39,942 nt of DNA from Ga0077536 sp943370145 (GCA_943370145.1 CALRPY020000039.1:1-39942); one strand, 5' to 3'; numbered from the stretch's first letter, positions 16,807 through 26,172 are shown. Notes: a model not told the origin generated them from the letters alone. Program-made: numbers and translations.

Positions 16807-18381
16807 ATGGCCAAGGTCGAACACCCCGTATTGCTGGTCGTCCTCGATGGTTGGGGATACTCCGAAGACACGCACTTCAATGCGATTCACAGTGCGGACA
16901 CACCCAACTGGGACCACCTGTGGCAGGACTGTCCCCACACCCTGATCAGCTGCTCCGGCCTCGACGTCGGCCTGCCCGACGACCAGATGGGCAACTCCGA
17001 GGTCGGCCACATGCACCTCGGCGCGGGCCGCCTGGTCTACCAGGACTACACGCGGATTTCGAAAGCCATCAGCGACGGTGACTTCTACACCAACGAGGTG
17101 TTCCGCGCGGCCTTCGAACTCGCCGCCGCCAGCGACCGCGCCGTACACCTGCTGGGTTTGCTGTCGCCGGGTGGCGTCCACAGCCACGAGGAACACACGG
17201 TCGCCCTGATCGACCTCGCGCGCCGCTGCGGTGTCCGCCGCCTGTACGTGCATGCCTTCCTCGACGGCCGCGACATGCCGCCGAAAAGCGCGGCGCCCTC
17301 GCTGGAACTCGTCGCGCGCAAGTGCGCTGAGTTCGGCCTTGGCCGCATCGCGAGCATCGTCGGCCGCTACTTCGCGATGGACCGCAACAAGGCCTGGGAC
17401 CGCATCGAACAGGCCTACGATCTCATCGTCGACGGCATCGGCAGGCACACCGCGCCCGATGCGCTCGCGGCGCTGGATGCCGCCTATGCGCGCGGCGAGT
17501 CCGACGAATTCGTCGAGGCCACCGCGATTCTCGAACACGACCAGCCGGCGCGCATGGCGGACGGCGATGTCGTCGTGTTCACGAACTTCCGCGCCGACCG
17601 CGCGCGCCAGCTGACCACGGCACTGACCGCGGCCGACTTCACCCACTTCCAGCGCCGCCGCGTGCCGGCGCTGGGCCGCTTCGTGGCGATGGCCGATTAC
17701 GGGGCGCAGTTCACGGTGCCTGTCGCCTACCCGACCATCGACCTCCGCAACACCTTCGGCGAAATCGTCGCCCGGCAGGGCCTGCGCCAGTTGCGCATCG
17801 CGGAGACCGAGAAATACGCGCACGTGACCTTCTTCTTCAACGGCGGCGAGGAAACCCCGTTCCAGGGCGAGGACCGCGTGCTCATCCAGTCGCCGAAGGT
17901 CGCGACCTACGACCTGAAGCCCGAGATGAGCGCCGCCGAAGTAACGGACAAGCTGGTCGCGGCGCTGGAGAGCCGCGAGTACGACGCCATCATCTGCAAC
18001 TACGCGAACGCCGACATGGTGGGCCACACCGGCGATTTCGCGGCGACCGTCCGCTGCATCGAGACACTCGATGCCTGCCTCGGCCGTCTCGCCGACGCCT
18101 GCCGGCGTACCGGCACCGAGATGCTCGTCACCGCCGATCACGGCAACGCCGAGAAAATGCGCGGGGAAACAGGCGCCTGCGGCGCGGAGGAAGCCCACAC
18201 CGCGCACACGAGCAACCTCGTACCGCTGGTCTACCTCGGCCGCAAGGCGGAACTGGCGGCGGCCGGCACGCTCAGCGACATCGCGCCGACGATGCTCGCG
18301 CTGATGAATCTGGCCCAGCCCGACGAAATGACCGGGCATAACCTGGTGCGGCTGCAAGCCTCCGCACAGCACGCCGCCTGA
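16807..18381 (+). CDS. gpmI: 2,3-bisphosphoglycerate-independent phosphoglycerate mutase
   Basis: Interconverts 3- and 2-phosphoglycerate in glycolysis and gluconeogenesis using two manganese ions. The 524-residue protein has DGWG at 14-17, SGLDVGLPDDQMGNSEVGH with the phosphoryl-accepting Ser64, substrate-binding HAFLDGRDMPP, and metal-binding TADHGNAEKM and HTAHTSNLVPL. The ATG at 16807 fits family length (about 510); the open frame extends 15 codons upstream without similarity. It leads the plus-strand set with ctpA and yibQ. Confidence 0.96.
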   Translation: MAKVEHPVLLVVLDGWGYSEDTHFNAIHSADTPNWDHLWQDCPHTLISCSGLDVGLPDDQMGNSEVGHMHLGAGRLVYQDYTRISKAISDGDFYTNEVFRAAFELAAASDRAVHLLGLLSPGGVHSHEEHTVALIDLARRCGVRRLYVHAFLDGRDMPPKSAAPSLELVARKCAEFGLGRIASIVGRYFAMDRNKAWDRIEQAYDLIVDGIGRHTAPDALAALDAAYARGESDEFVEATAILEHDQPARMADGDVVVFTNFRADRARQLTTALTAADFTHFQRRRVPALGRFVAMADYGAQFTVPVAYPTIDLRNTFGEIVARQGLRQLRIAETEKYAHVTFFFNGGEETPFQGEDRVLIQSPKVATYDLKPEMSAAEVTDKLVAALESREYDAIICNYANADMVGHTGDFAATVRCIETLDACLGRLADACRRTGTEMLVTADHGNAEKMRGETGACGAEEAHTAHTSNLVPLVYLGRKAELAAAGTLSDIAPTMLALMNLAQPDEMTGHNLVRLQASAQHAA

Positions 18382-18531
18382 GCCTGTCGCACGGTGCGGG
18401 CCCCGGCGCCCGCGCCGCGCCCTGCGCGTGATCCCGTGGGCGAAAATGCGAAGTGCCTGCGCCCCGAAATCCTGCATAATGGGGCCGCGCCCGCTTCGCG
18501 GCGCATCTATCCGGGTGTGCACCACACTGCA

Positions 18532-19908
18532 ATGAAACATCGCTCCAGCGTCGCCGTGCTGGCCGCCCTGCTCGGCAGCACTTCAGGTTCCGAAATTTCA
18601 GCGCAGCAGCAGCCGCCAGCGGCGCCCGTCCTGCAGGCCCCGGCGGCCCAGACCGGAGCAAGCGCCCCCCCGCCGGCGGGCGAGGCGATCCCGCTCGAAG
18701 ACATCCGGCTGCTCGTCGAGATCTTCCACAAGGTGAAGAGCGACTATGTCGAGCCGGTCACCGACAAGAAACTCATCGACAGTGCAATCAAGGGTCTGCT
18801 GGCGGGCCTCGATCCGCACTCGACCTATCTCGACGCCGAAGCTTACGAAGAACTCCAGGAGGGTACGACGGGGGAATTCGGCGGGCTCGGCATCGAGGTC
18901 GGCACCGAGGACGGCTTCGTGCGCGTCATCGCCCCGATCGACGACACCCCCGCCAGCCGCGCCGGCGTGCAGGCCGGAGACACCATCATCAAGCTCGACG
19001 ACGCGCCGGTGAAGGGCATCTCGCTGAACGAGGCGATCAAGAAGATGCGCGGCAAGCCGGGCACGAAGATCGGGATCACGCTGATGCGAGAGGGGGTCGA
19101 GAAGCCGATCGTGCTGACCCTCGTGCGCGACGTCATCAAGATCCGCAGCGTGCGCGGCCGCATGCTCGAACCGGGTTTCGGCTACGTCCGCGTGTCCGCG
19201 TTCCAGGCGAATACCGGCGACGACCTCGTGGCCCAGCTCGAGAAGCTGAAGACCGAGGCGAAGGCGCCACTGAAGGGCCTCGTGCTCGACCTGCGCAACA
19301 ACCCGGGTGGCGTCCTGGGCGCCGCGGTCGCCGTGTCCGACGCGTTTCTCGACGCCGGTCGCATCGTCTATACCGAAGGCCGCATCGAGGACGCCAAGCT
19401 CGAATTCGACGCCAAGCCACCGGATCTGATCGGCGGCGCGCCGCTGGTCGTGCTCGTGAACGAAGGCTCGGCATCGGCGTCGGAAATCGTCGCCGGCGCG
19501 CTGCAGGACCGGCAACGCGCGGTGATCATGGGTCGGCAGACCTTCGGCAAGGGCTCGGTGCAAACGATCCTGCCGATGAACAACAAGGCCGCGATCAAGA
19601 TCACCACCGCGCGCTATTTCACGCCGAACGGACGTTCGATCCAGGCCGAGGGCATCAAGCCCGACATCCGGATCGACAAGCTCAAGCTCACCGACTTCAC
19701 CGCCGAGGAAGGCATGTTCGTGAAGGAAGCGCAGCTCGATCGGCATCTCGAGAACACCGATGCGAAGGAAGCGCCGACAGCAGACGCGGCCGACAACCGG
19801 GCGCAGCGCGCCGAACTCGCGAAACAGGACTATGAGCTCTACGAAGCGCTCAACCTGCTGAAGGGGATGGTGCTCCTGCAGGCGCGCAGCCAGCCGCCGT
19901 CGGGCTGA
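18532..19908 (+). CDS. ctpA: carboxyl-terminal processing protease (S41, CtpA type)
   Basis: Periplasmic serine protease that trims C-termini of envelope proteins, often peptidoglycan hydrolases. The 458-residue protein has a short hydrophobic N-terminus (about 5-24) that looks like a signal sequence, a Pro/Ala/Gln-rich linker to about 52, a PDZ domain (about 115-200), and the catalytic core with Ser315 in NEGSASASEI and Lys340 in GRQTFGKGSVQ. The start is an ATG 150 nt after gpmI. A CATAAT -10-like hexamer lies at 18475-18480 but lacks a convincing -35. In many gammaproteobacteria envC lies between gpmI and ctpA; here it does not. Confidence 0.94.
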   Translation: MKHRSSVAVLAALLGSTSGSEISAQQQPPAAPVLQAPAAQTGASAPPPAGEAIPLEDIRLLVEIFHKVKSDYVEPVTDKKLIDSAIKGLLAGLDPHSTYLDAEAYEELQEGTTGEFGGLGIEVGTEDGFVRVIAPIDDTPASRAGVQAGDTIIKLDDAPVKGISLNEAIKKMRGKPGTKIGITLMREGVEKPIVLTLVRDVIKIRSVRGRMLEPGFGYVRVSAFQANTGDDLVAQLEKLKTEAKAPLKGLVLDLRNNPGGVLGAAVAVSDAFLDAGRIVYTEGRIEDAKLEFDAKPPDLIGGAPLVVLVNEGSASASEIVAGALQDRQRAVIMGRQTFGKGSVQTILPMNNKAAIKITTARYFTPNGRSIQAEGIKPDIRIDKLKLTDFTAEEGMFVKEAQLDRHLENTDAKEAPTADAADNRAQRAELAKQDYELYEALNLLKGMVLLQARSQPPSG

Positions 19909-19915
19909 GCGCCCG

Positions 19916-20695
19916 GTGACGCTGGCGACACTCGCGCTGGGTACCTGTCTGGCGCTCGCGGGCGCAGCCGCGCCCCCGGCGCCACGGATCGCAATCCTGA
20001 TCGACGACATCGGCTACCAGCCGGCGGCCGATCTGGACGCGCTGGGCCTTGCCGGGGCCTATTCCTACGCCGTCCTGCCCCACGCGCCGCACGGCGCGCG
20101 TTTCTCGGCCGCCGCCAACGCGCTAGGACGGGACAGCCTTCTTCATCTGCCGATGGAAGCGGAGCACAGCAACGACCTGCTGGGGCCAGGCGCCCTGCGG
20201 CGACAGATGGACGAGACGGCGATGACCGCGACGCTCGCGGCCGCCCTGGCAAGCGTCGCACCCGTCGTCGGCATCAACAATCACATGGGCAGCCGCCTGA
20301 CCCGCGAGCCGCGCGCGATGCGGCGCCTCGCGCTGAGTCTTGGCCAGGCGGCGCCGCGCCTGTTCTTCGTGGACAGCCGCACGACGCCGCGCACGGTCGC
20401 CGCCAGCGTCCTGCGCAAGGCCGGCATCCCGGTGCTGGAGCGCGACGTCTTCCTCGATCACGTGCGACATCCGACGGCCATCCGGCAGCAACTCGAGCGG
20501 CTGGTGCGCCTCGCGCACCGGCGCGGCAGCGCGCTCGGGATCGGCCATCCCTACCGGGAGACCCTGTCGGTATTGCGGGGCTTCCGTCCGGGCGCGGCGG
20601 GTGTGCGGCTGGTGCCGGCGTCGGCGCTGACCGACGGCGCGGTCACCGCGCCGCAGCTCACCGCGGCGGCCCCAGCCTGCGGCGACGCTTCCTGA
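19916..20695 (+). CDS. divergent polysaccharide deacetylase family protein (YibQ-like)
   Basis: A 259-residue protein with an N-terminal signal peptide (about 1-19, ALAGAAA before PPAPRI) followed by the YibQ family domain: RIAILIDDIGYQ near 24, LHLPMEAE, GINNHMGSRLT, FFVDSRTT and ALGIGHPYRETL. These correspond to strand-end motifs of the NodB-like barrel. The family is periplasmic and its substrate is not established. The GTG start at 19916 lies 7 nt after the ctpA stop, implying co-translation. Partnership with CtpA and formerly EnvC suggests cell-wall remodelling. Confidence 0.87.
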   Translation: MTLATLALGTCLALAGAAAPPAPRIAILIDDIGYQPAADLDALGLAGAYSYAVLPHAPHGARFSAAANALGRDSLLHLPMEAEHSNDLLGPGALRRQMDETAMTATLAAALASVAPVVGINNHMGSRLTREPRAMRRLALSLGQAAPRLFFVDSRTTPRTVAASVLRKAGIPVLERDVFLDHVRHPTAIRQQLERLVRLAHRRGSALGIGHPYRETLSVLRGFRPGAAGVRLVPASALTDGAVTAPQLTAAAPACGDAS

Positions 20696-20701
20696 TCCGC
20701 C

Positions 20702-22381
20702 TCAGAGGTCGCGGGTCGCGAACGCGCGCAGCAGCATCACCGCCCCGAGACCGCCGAGGACCCACACCCCGGCCGGATAGGTACCCCACGGACCACCACC
20801 GACGTCATCGGCCACGCTGTGCAGCACGCCGGCGGCGATGACGAGTCCGGCGCCGGCCACGGAACAGGACAGGCGTCGGTGCACGCTGCGGATTTCGCGA
20901 CGGATGTCTTCCAGCATCTGGTCGTGCGTGGCCACCTCGATGCGACCCTGCTTGAGGCGATCGAGCACGTCGAAGGCAAGCCCCGGCAATTCGGGCAGAC
21001 GATCGATCCAGCGCGGGACGCTTTCACGTGTCGCGCGCACCAGACTGCGCAGGCCGATGCGGTCGCGCATCCAGTTCTCCAGCGACGGCCGCGCGGTGCG
21101 CCACAGGTCCAGCTCCGGGTCGAGCTGGCGACCGATGCCTTCGATGTTGACGAGGGTTTTCTGCAGCAGCAGCAACTGCGGCAGGATTTCCATGTGGAAG
21201 CGCTGGGCGGTCTGGAACAGGCGCACGAGCAGCTGGCCGATCGAGATCTCGCGCACCGGTCGGTCGAAGATGGGCTCGCACACCGTGCGGATCGCGAATT
21301 CGAAGTCGTCGACCCGCGTATCGCGCGGCACCCAGCCCGACTCCACGTGCAGCTCGGCGACGCGCCGGTAGTCGCGATCGAGGAAGGCGTGGAAGTTCTC
21401 GGCGAGGTAGCGCTGATCGTATTCGGACAGGGAGCCCATGATGCCGAAATCCACTAGCACGAACACCGCCGGCTCGCCGTTCACCCCGGGGCGCACGAAC
21501 AGGTTGCCCGGATGCAGGTCCGCGTGGAAGAAATGGTCGCGGAACACCTGCGTGAAGAACAGTTCGACGCCGGTGCGCGCGAGGTGCGGCAGGTCGACGC
21601 CGGCCTCGCGCAGGGCGGCGACGTTGCCGATCGGGATGCCGTCGATGAGCTCCATGACCAGCACGTTCGGCCGCGACAGGGCCCAGTGGATTTCCGGCAC
21701 GTAGAGGTCCGGCGAATTCGCGAAATTGCGGCGGATCTGCGACGCATTCGCCGCCTCGCGCAGCATGTCGAGTTCGTCGAGGATGGTCTTCTCGAACTCG
21801 TCGACGACGCGCGCCGGCTTCAGCAGGCGGCCACGCGACCAGTAGCGCTCGGCGATGTCGGCGAGCAGCCGCATCAGCCCGATGTCGCGCTCGATCGTGC
21901 GCCGGATGCCGGGCCTGACGACCTTCACGATGACATCGCGGCCGTCCTGCAGCCGCGCGACGTGCACCTGCGCGATCGACGCCGACGCGAGCGGCGTTTC
22001 GTCGAATTCGCTGAAGACCTCGGTGACCGGCTTGCCGTACGCACGCTCCACGATGACCCGCGCCTGCGCGCCCGGGAACGGCGGCACGTGATCCTGGAGC
22101 TTGGACAGTTCCTCGGCGATGTCGTCCGGCAGGAGGTCCCGCCGCGTCGACAGCAGCTGCCCGAACTTGACGAACAGCGGCCCCAGCTCCTCGAGCAGCG
22201 CGCGGATGCGTGGCGCGCGCGGCCCGTGGGTCACCGGCTTCCAGTTCCACGGCATCAGGTGGCGCAGGAAGCGCACGGGCTGGAGCATCGGGATCGTGAA
22301 CAGGATCTCGTCGAAACCGTGGCGGACCAGCGCGCGCTGGATGGCGTAGACCCGCAGGAAGTGGCTCGGCAGCCGAATCAT
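20702..22381 (-). CDS. ubiB: ubiquinone biosynthesis regulatory kinase-like protein UbiB
   Basis: Atypical ABC1/ADCK-family ATPase needed for ubiquinone synthesis. The 559-residue protein has the KFGQ motif at 72-75 that occludes the active site, an Ala-rich nucleotide loop (LASASIAQVHVA), the lysine strand VIVKVVRPG, the catalytic HADLHPGNLF and the metal-binding VDFGIMG. Two hydrophobic C-terminal segments (from about 510) anchor it to the inner membrane. The ATG at 22381 overlaps the ubiJ stop as ATGA; the longer frame upstream is antisense-like sequence within ubiJ. It converges with yibQ. Confidence 0.96.
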   Translation of the reverse strand: MIRLPSHFLRVYAIQRALVRHGFDEILFTIPMLQPVRFLRHLMPWNWKPVTHGPRAPRIRALLEELGPLFVKFGQLLSTRRDLLPDDIAEELSKLQDHVPPFPGAQARVIVERAYGKPVTEVFSEFDETPLASASIAQVHVARLQDGRDVIVKVVRPGIRRTIERDIGLMRLLADIAERYWSRGRLLKPARVVDEFEKTILDELDMLREAANASQIRRNFANSPDLYVPEIHWALSRPNVLVMELIDGIPIGNVAALREAGVDLPHLARTGVELFFTQVFRDHFFHADLHPGNLFVRPGVNGEPAVFVLVDFGIMGSLSEYDQRYLAENFHAFLDRDYRRVAELHVESGWVPRDTRVDDFEFAIRTVCEPIFDRPVREISIGQLLVRLFQTAQRFHMEILPQLLLLQKTLVNIEGIGRQLDPELDLWRTARPSLENWMRDRIGLRSLVRATRESVPRWIDRLPELPGLAFDVLDRLKQGRIEVATHDQMLEDIRREIRSVHRRLSCSVAGAGLVIAAGVLHSVADDVGGGPWGTYPAGVWVLGGLGAVMLLRAFATRDL

Positions 22382-23004
22382 CCGCGCCCCCTGCGTTCCA
22401 GCCGAGCGATCCGCGCGGCGAGCCGGTCGAGGTCCATGTCGAGGCGCAGGGCGTCCACGCCCAGCTGCTCGATTTCCCGCGCGGTCGGCACCAGTCGCCG
22501 CTCCTCGAGCAGGAACTGGCCGAGGTCGCGCTCCAGGCTCGCATGCGCCTGCCGCGCGAACGCGAACAGGGCCTCGAGCACGCGCGCGACCTGGCGCGCC
22601 GGTACGCCGCCGATGACCCGCGCAAGGCCCGCCTCCCAATCGAGGGACAGCGCATCGAAAGCCGCCTCCAGCTGGCGGACTGTCGCGAGGTCGCCCTGGA
22701 TGCGCACGCGACCCGCGGGAACGCTCTCGCCCAGGCGATGCGCGCGGGCCATCGCGACGAGATCGGCGAGATTGCCCTCGAGCACGACGTCGGGTGCGCG
22801 GATGCTGCGTGTCGCGAGAAGGATGCCATCGGCCTCGAGTGCGACGCAGAGGCGCAGGCCCAGGCGACCCAGCTGGACTTCGACTGAACGACCCGCGAGT
22901 TCCGCGAGCTGGGCGCTCGCCACCTCGTCCTCGCGCAGCAGGCGGTTGAAGGCGTCCTGGACCCGGTCCAGCAGGCGTTGCGGCGCGAGGAGCCCGGCGA
23001 TCAC
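22378..23004 (-). CDS. ubiJ: ubiquinone biosynthesis accessory factor UbiJ
   Basis: Lipid-binding accessory protein of the soluble ubiquinone-synthesis complex. The 208-residue protein has an N-terminal SCP2-type domain (about 15-115; VRIQGDLATVRQLEAAF matches the typical sterol-carrier motif region) and a C-terminal helical, coiled-coil-prone segment (VDALRLDMDLDRLAARIARLERR). Located between ubiE and ubiB as in E. coli; it starts 7 nt after ubiE and overlaps ubiB by ATGA. Confidence 0.93.
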   Translation of the reverse strand: MIAGLLAPQRLLDRVQDAFNRLLREDEVASAQLAELAGRSVEVQLGRLGLRLCVALEADGILLATRSIRAPDVVLEGNLADLVAMARAHRLGESVPAGRVRIQGDLATVRQLEAAFDALSLDWEAGLARVIGGVPARQVARVLEALFAFARQAHASLERDLGQFLLEERRLVPTAREIEQLGVDALRLDMDLDRLAARIARLERRGRG

Positions 23005-23011
23005 CGTGACC

Positions 23012-23758
23012 TCACAGGCGCATGCCGCTGTGGAGCGCGACGACGCCGCCCAGCAGGTTCAGGTAACGACAGCGTTCGAGGCCGGCCGTGCGCATCATCG
23101 CCGCGAGTTCGTCCTGCGGCGGGTGCATGCGAATCGACTCGGCGAGGTAGCGGTAGCTGGCCTCGTCCCTGGCGATCAGCTGGCCTAGGCGCGGCAGCAG
23201 CTTAAAGGAGTAGGCGTCGTAGATTTTCGACAGCACGGGCGAGGCCACCTGCGAGAATTCCAGCACGTGGGCGGTGCCGCCGGGTTTCAGCACCCGGTAC
23301 ATCTCGGCGAGCGCGCGCTCTTTCCGCGTGACGTTGCGCAGCCCGAAGGCCATCGTGATCAGGTTGAAGCTGCGGTCCGGAAACGGCAGTGATTCCGCGT
23401 CGGCCTGCACGAAGCGCACGTTGTCGAGCGCGCCGGCGTCGAGCAGGCGATCGCGACCGACGTCCAGCATGCTGCGATTGATGTCGAGGATCACGACCTC
23501 GCCCTGCGCCCCGACATCGCGCGACAGCAGGCGCGTAAGGTCACCGGAACCGCCGGCAAGATCGAGCACGCGGTCGCCGGGGCGCGCCCCGGCGATGAAC
23601 ACCGCGATACGCTTCCACAGGCGGTGCATGCCCAGCGACATCAGGTCGTTCATCAGGTCGTAGCGGCTGGCGACCGAATCGAACACGCCGCGCACGCGCG
23701 CGGCCTTTTCGCGCTCGCTGACGCGCTGGTAGCCGAAATGGGTTTCCGGGTCGCTCAT
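23012..23758 (-). CDS. ubiE: ubiquinone/menaquinone C-methyltransferase UbiE
   Basis: SAM-dependent C-methylation of 2-octaprenyl-6-methoxybenzoquinol, and of demethylmenaquinone where that is made. The 248-residue protein (E. coli 251) has the N-terminal THFGYQRVSEREKAARV, FDSVASRYDLMNDLMS, the SAM motif VLDLAGGSGDLT, and the UbiE signature MAFGLRNVTRKERALAEMYRVLKPGG. The ATG at 23758 is chosen on family length; a longer frame reaches 23833 but overlaps the DUF971 gene. It is followed closely by ubiJ and ubiB. Confidence 0.96.
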   Translation of the reverse strand: MSDPETHFGYQRVSEREKAARVRGVFDSVASRYDLMNDLMSLGMHRLWKRIAVFIAGARPGDRVLDLAGGSGDLTRLLSRDVGAQGEVVILDINRSMLDVGRDRLLDAGALDNVRFVQADAESLPFPDRSFNLITMAFGLRNVTRKERALAEMYRVLKPGGTAHVLEFSQVASPVLSKIYDAYSFKLLPRLGQLIARDEASYRYLAESIRMHPPQDELAAMMRTAGLERCRYLNLLGGVVALHSGMRL

Positions 23759-23771
23759 CGCCGACTCGGAC

Positions 23772-24143
23772 TCAGGCGTCGCGGGGTGGCTTGCGCTCGT
23801 GGCCGGCGGCGGACAGCGCGGCGAGGTACTCACGCCAGTTCGTGTCGTAGTTGCGCCCGAGCAGGTTGAGATAGTCCCAGGTGTAGAGCCCGGTATCGTG
23901 CCCGTCGTCGAACACGAGTTTCACCGCGTAATTGCCCACCGGTTCGATTGCAGTGATGTTCACGCCCTCCTTGCCCGTCTGCAGGACGCCCTGGCCGGGT
24001 CCGTGCCCGCGCACTTCGGCCGACGGTGAATAGACGCGCAGGTACTCGCAGGGCAGCTGGTAGCGGCTGCCGTCGGCGAAGGCGATTTCGAGCACCCGCG
24101 AGCGCTGGTGCAGCAGGATGTCTGTCGGGAGGTTTTGTGCCAT
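23772..24143 (-). CDS. DUF971 family protein
   Basis: A 123-residue protein consisting of the DUF971 domain (the fold of the N-terminal part of gamma-butyrobetaine hydroxylase): VLEIAFADGSRYQLPCEYLRVYSPSAEV, GVNITAIEPVGNYAVKLVFDDGHDTGLYTWDYL. Small proteins of this type often lie between hslU and ubiE in Pseudomonas-like genomes, as here. The domain can bind zinc or iron in some relatives; I see only one cysteine in the expected strand, so metal binding is uncertain. Function unknown. Confidence 0.88.
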   Translation of the reverse strand: MAQNLPTDILLHQRSRVLEIAFADGSRYQLPCEYLRVYSPSAEVRGHGPGQGVLQTGKEGVNITAIEPVGNYAVKLVFDDGHDTGLYTWDYLNLLGRNYDTNWREYLAALSAAGHERKPPRDA

Positions 24144-24154
24144 GGCAGCGCAGC

Positions 24155-25501
24155 CTACAGGATATAGCGGGCCCAGTCCTCATCCTTCACCAGCGCGCCG
24201 AGGTGCTGTTCCACGTAGGCGCGATCGACCTCGACGGCCTGGCCGGTCCGGCTGGGGGCGGTGAAGGAAAGCGCCTCGAGGAGGCGCTCCATGACCGTGT
24301 GCAGGCGACGCGCGCCGATGTTCTCGCTGCGCTCGTTGACGTGCTGCGCGATCTCGGCAATGCGTCGCACGCCGTCCTCGGCAAAACGCAGCGCCACGCC
24401 CTCGGTGGCCAGCAGGGCCTGGTACTGCTCGGTCAGCGACGCGGTGGGTTCGGTCAGGATGCGGACGAAATCGTCGACCCCGAGCGAGCTCAGCTCGACC
24501 CGGTTCGGCAGGCGCCCCTGCAGTTCCGGGATGAGGTCCGATGGCTTGGACAGGTGGAAGGCGCCGGACGCGATGAACAGGATGTGATCGGTCTTGATCA
24601 TGCCCTGCTTGGTATTGACGGTGCAGCCCTCGATCAGCGGCAGCAGATCCCGCTGCACGCCTTCCCGCGAGACGTCCGGACCGTGGCTTTCGCCGCGGCG
24701 GGCAATCTTGTCGATCTCGTCGAGGAACACGATGCCGTTCTGCTCGACGTTCGCAATCGCGCGGGCGCGGATTTCCTCCTCGTTGACGAGCTTCCCGGCT
24801 TCTTCCTCGGTCAGGAGCTTCAGCGCCTCGGCGATGCGCAGCCGGCGCGAACGCTTGCGGGCGCTGCCGAGGTTCTGGAACATGCTCTGCAGCTGGCTCG
24901 TCATCTCCTCCATGCCCGGCGGCGCCATGATCTCGACGCCGGCCGGCGCCTGCGCGATCTCGATCTCGATTTCCTTGTCGTGGAGCTTGCCCTCGCGCAG
25001 CATCTTGCGGAAACGCTGGCGGGTCGACGAGTCCTCCGCTTCGGTGGTTTCGCCGAAGGCCCGTGGGGGCGGCAGCAGGACGTCGAGCACACGCTCTTCG
25101 GCGGCGTCGGCGGCCTTGTCGCGCACCTGGGCGGTGGCCTCGCTGCGCGTCATCGTCAGCGCGACCTCCATGAGGTCGCGGATGATCGATTCGACGTCGC
25201 GCCCGACATAGCCGACCTCGGTGAACTTCGTCGCCTCGACCTTGACGAACGGGGCGCCGGCCAGTTTCGCGAGGCGCCGCGCAATCTCGGTCTTGCCGAC
25301 GCCGGTCGGGCCGATCATCAGGATGTTCTTCGGCATGATTTCGTTGCGCAGCTTCTCGGCGACCTGGCTGCGGCGCCAGCGCGTGCGCAGCGCGACCGCG
25401 ACGGCGCGCTTGGCGGCGTCCTGGCCGACGATGTGCTTGTCGAGCTGGTCGACGATTTCCTGCGGCGTCAGCGCCATCAACTGTTGTTCGCGGGTCGGCA
25501 T
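24155..25501 (-). CDS. hslU: ATP-dependent protease ATPase subunit HslU
   Basis: AAA+ unfoldase that feeds substrates to the HslV protease. The 448-residue protein has Walker A GPTGVGKT at 64-71, the pore loop GYVGRD, an acidic/charged intermediate domain (about 110-245), Walker B IVFLDEIDKIA, and the C-terminal tail ending in RYIL that docks into HslV. The ATG at 25501 is 4 nt after the hslV stop. E. coli HslU is 443 residues, so length is normal. Confidence 0.97.
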   Translation of the reverse strand: MPTREQQLMALTPQEIVDQLDKHIVGQDAAKRAVAVALRTRWRRSQVAEKLRNEIMPKNILMIGPTGVGKTEIARRLAKLAGAPFVKVEATKFTEVGYVGRDVESIIRDLMEVALTMTRSEATAQVRDKAADAAEERVLDVLLPPPRAFGETTEAEDSSTRQRFRKMLREGKLHDKEIEIEIAQAPAGVEIMAPPGMEEMTSQLQSMFQNLGSARKRSRRLRIAEALKLLTEEEAGKLVNEEEIRARAIANVEQNGIVFLDEIDKIARRGESHGPDVSREGVQRDLLPLIEGCTVNTKQGMIKTDHILFIASGAFHLSKPSDLIPELQGRLPNRVELSSLGVDDFVRILTEPTASLTEQYQALLATEGVALRFAEDGVRRIAEIAQHVNERSENIGARRLHTVMERLLEALSFTAPSRTGQAVEVDRAYVEQHLGALVKDEDWARYIL

Positions 25502-25505
25502 GGGC

Positions 25506-26045
25506 TTACGCCTTGATTTCTTCGAGGACGATGTTGTGGTTGGTGTAGACACAGATGTCGGCCGCAATCGCGAGCCCCTTGCGCACGATCGTCGCGGCGT
25601 CCAGATCGGTGTTCTCGACCAGCGCGCGCGCGGCGGCCTGGGCAAAGCTGCCACCGGAGCCGATGGCCATGATCGAATCCTCGGGTTCGATTACGTCGCC
25701 GTTGCCGGAGATGATCAGCGAGGCTTCACGGTCGGCGACCACCAGCAGCGCCTCGAGCCGGCGCAGCATGCGGTCGGTCCGCCAGTCCTTCGCCAGCTCC
25801 ACGGCCGCGCGGACCAGGTTGCCCTGGTGCTTGTCGAGCTTGCCCTCGAAGCGCTCGAACAGCGTGAACGCGTCGGCGGTGCCGCCCGCGAAACCGGCGA
25901 TCACGCGGTCCTGGTACAGGCGGCGGACCTTGCGCGCATTGCCCTTCAGGACCGTGTTGCCCATCGACACCTGGCCGTCGCCACCGACGACGACGTGCCC
26001 CTGGCGGCGCACCGAAAGGATGGTGGTTGCGTGAAACTGTTCCAT
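25506..26045 (-). CDS. hslV: ATP-dependent protease subunit HslV
   Basis: Threonine protease of the HslUV complex. The 179-residue protein has a short N-terminal extension MEQFHA before the catalytic Thr7 (TTILSVRR); E. coli has only Met before the Thr, so processing of this extension should be needed. GGDGQVSMG, AGFAGGTADAFTLFERFE and IGSGGSFAQAAARAL are typical. It is the first gene of a minus-strand set hslV-hslU-DUF971-ubiE-ubiJ-ubiB. A TACAAT -10-like hexamer lies at 26075-26080 without a clear -35, and I see no sigma-32 site here. Confidence 0.96.
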   Translation of the reverse strand: MEQFHATTILSVRRQGHVVVGGDGQVSMGNTVLKGNARKVRRLYQDRVIAGFAGGTADAFTLFERFEGKLDKHQGNLVRAAVELAKDWRTDRMLRRLEALLVVADREASLIISGNGDVIEPEDSIMAIGSGGSFAQAAARALVENTDLDAATIVRKGLAIAADICVYTNHNIVLEEIKA

Positions 26046-26127
26046 GGAACGGGACTCGTGAAACGGAGCGCCGGATTGTACACCAGCGCCCGCTGACGCC
26101 CCGCCGGACGGCGGCGCGTACCGGGTG

Positions 26128-26166
26128 GAAAAGCCGCGGCGGGCCGCGGACGATGCGGCCCGCCGC
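26128..26166 (-). terminator. rho-independent terminator of the Hsp20 gene
   Basis: Immediately after the Hsp20 stop codon the minus strand has a perfect 12-bp stem (GCGGCGGGCCGC and GCGGCCCGCCGC, arms at 26155-26166 and 26136-26147) with a 7-nt loop, followed by GGCTTTTCC. The stem is very stable; the T-run is only four long. It would separate hsp20 from hslV transcription. Confidence 0.75.
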
Positions 26167-26172
26167 GCGCGC

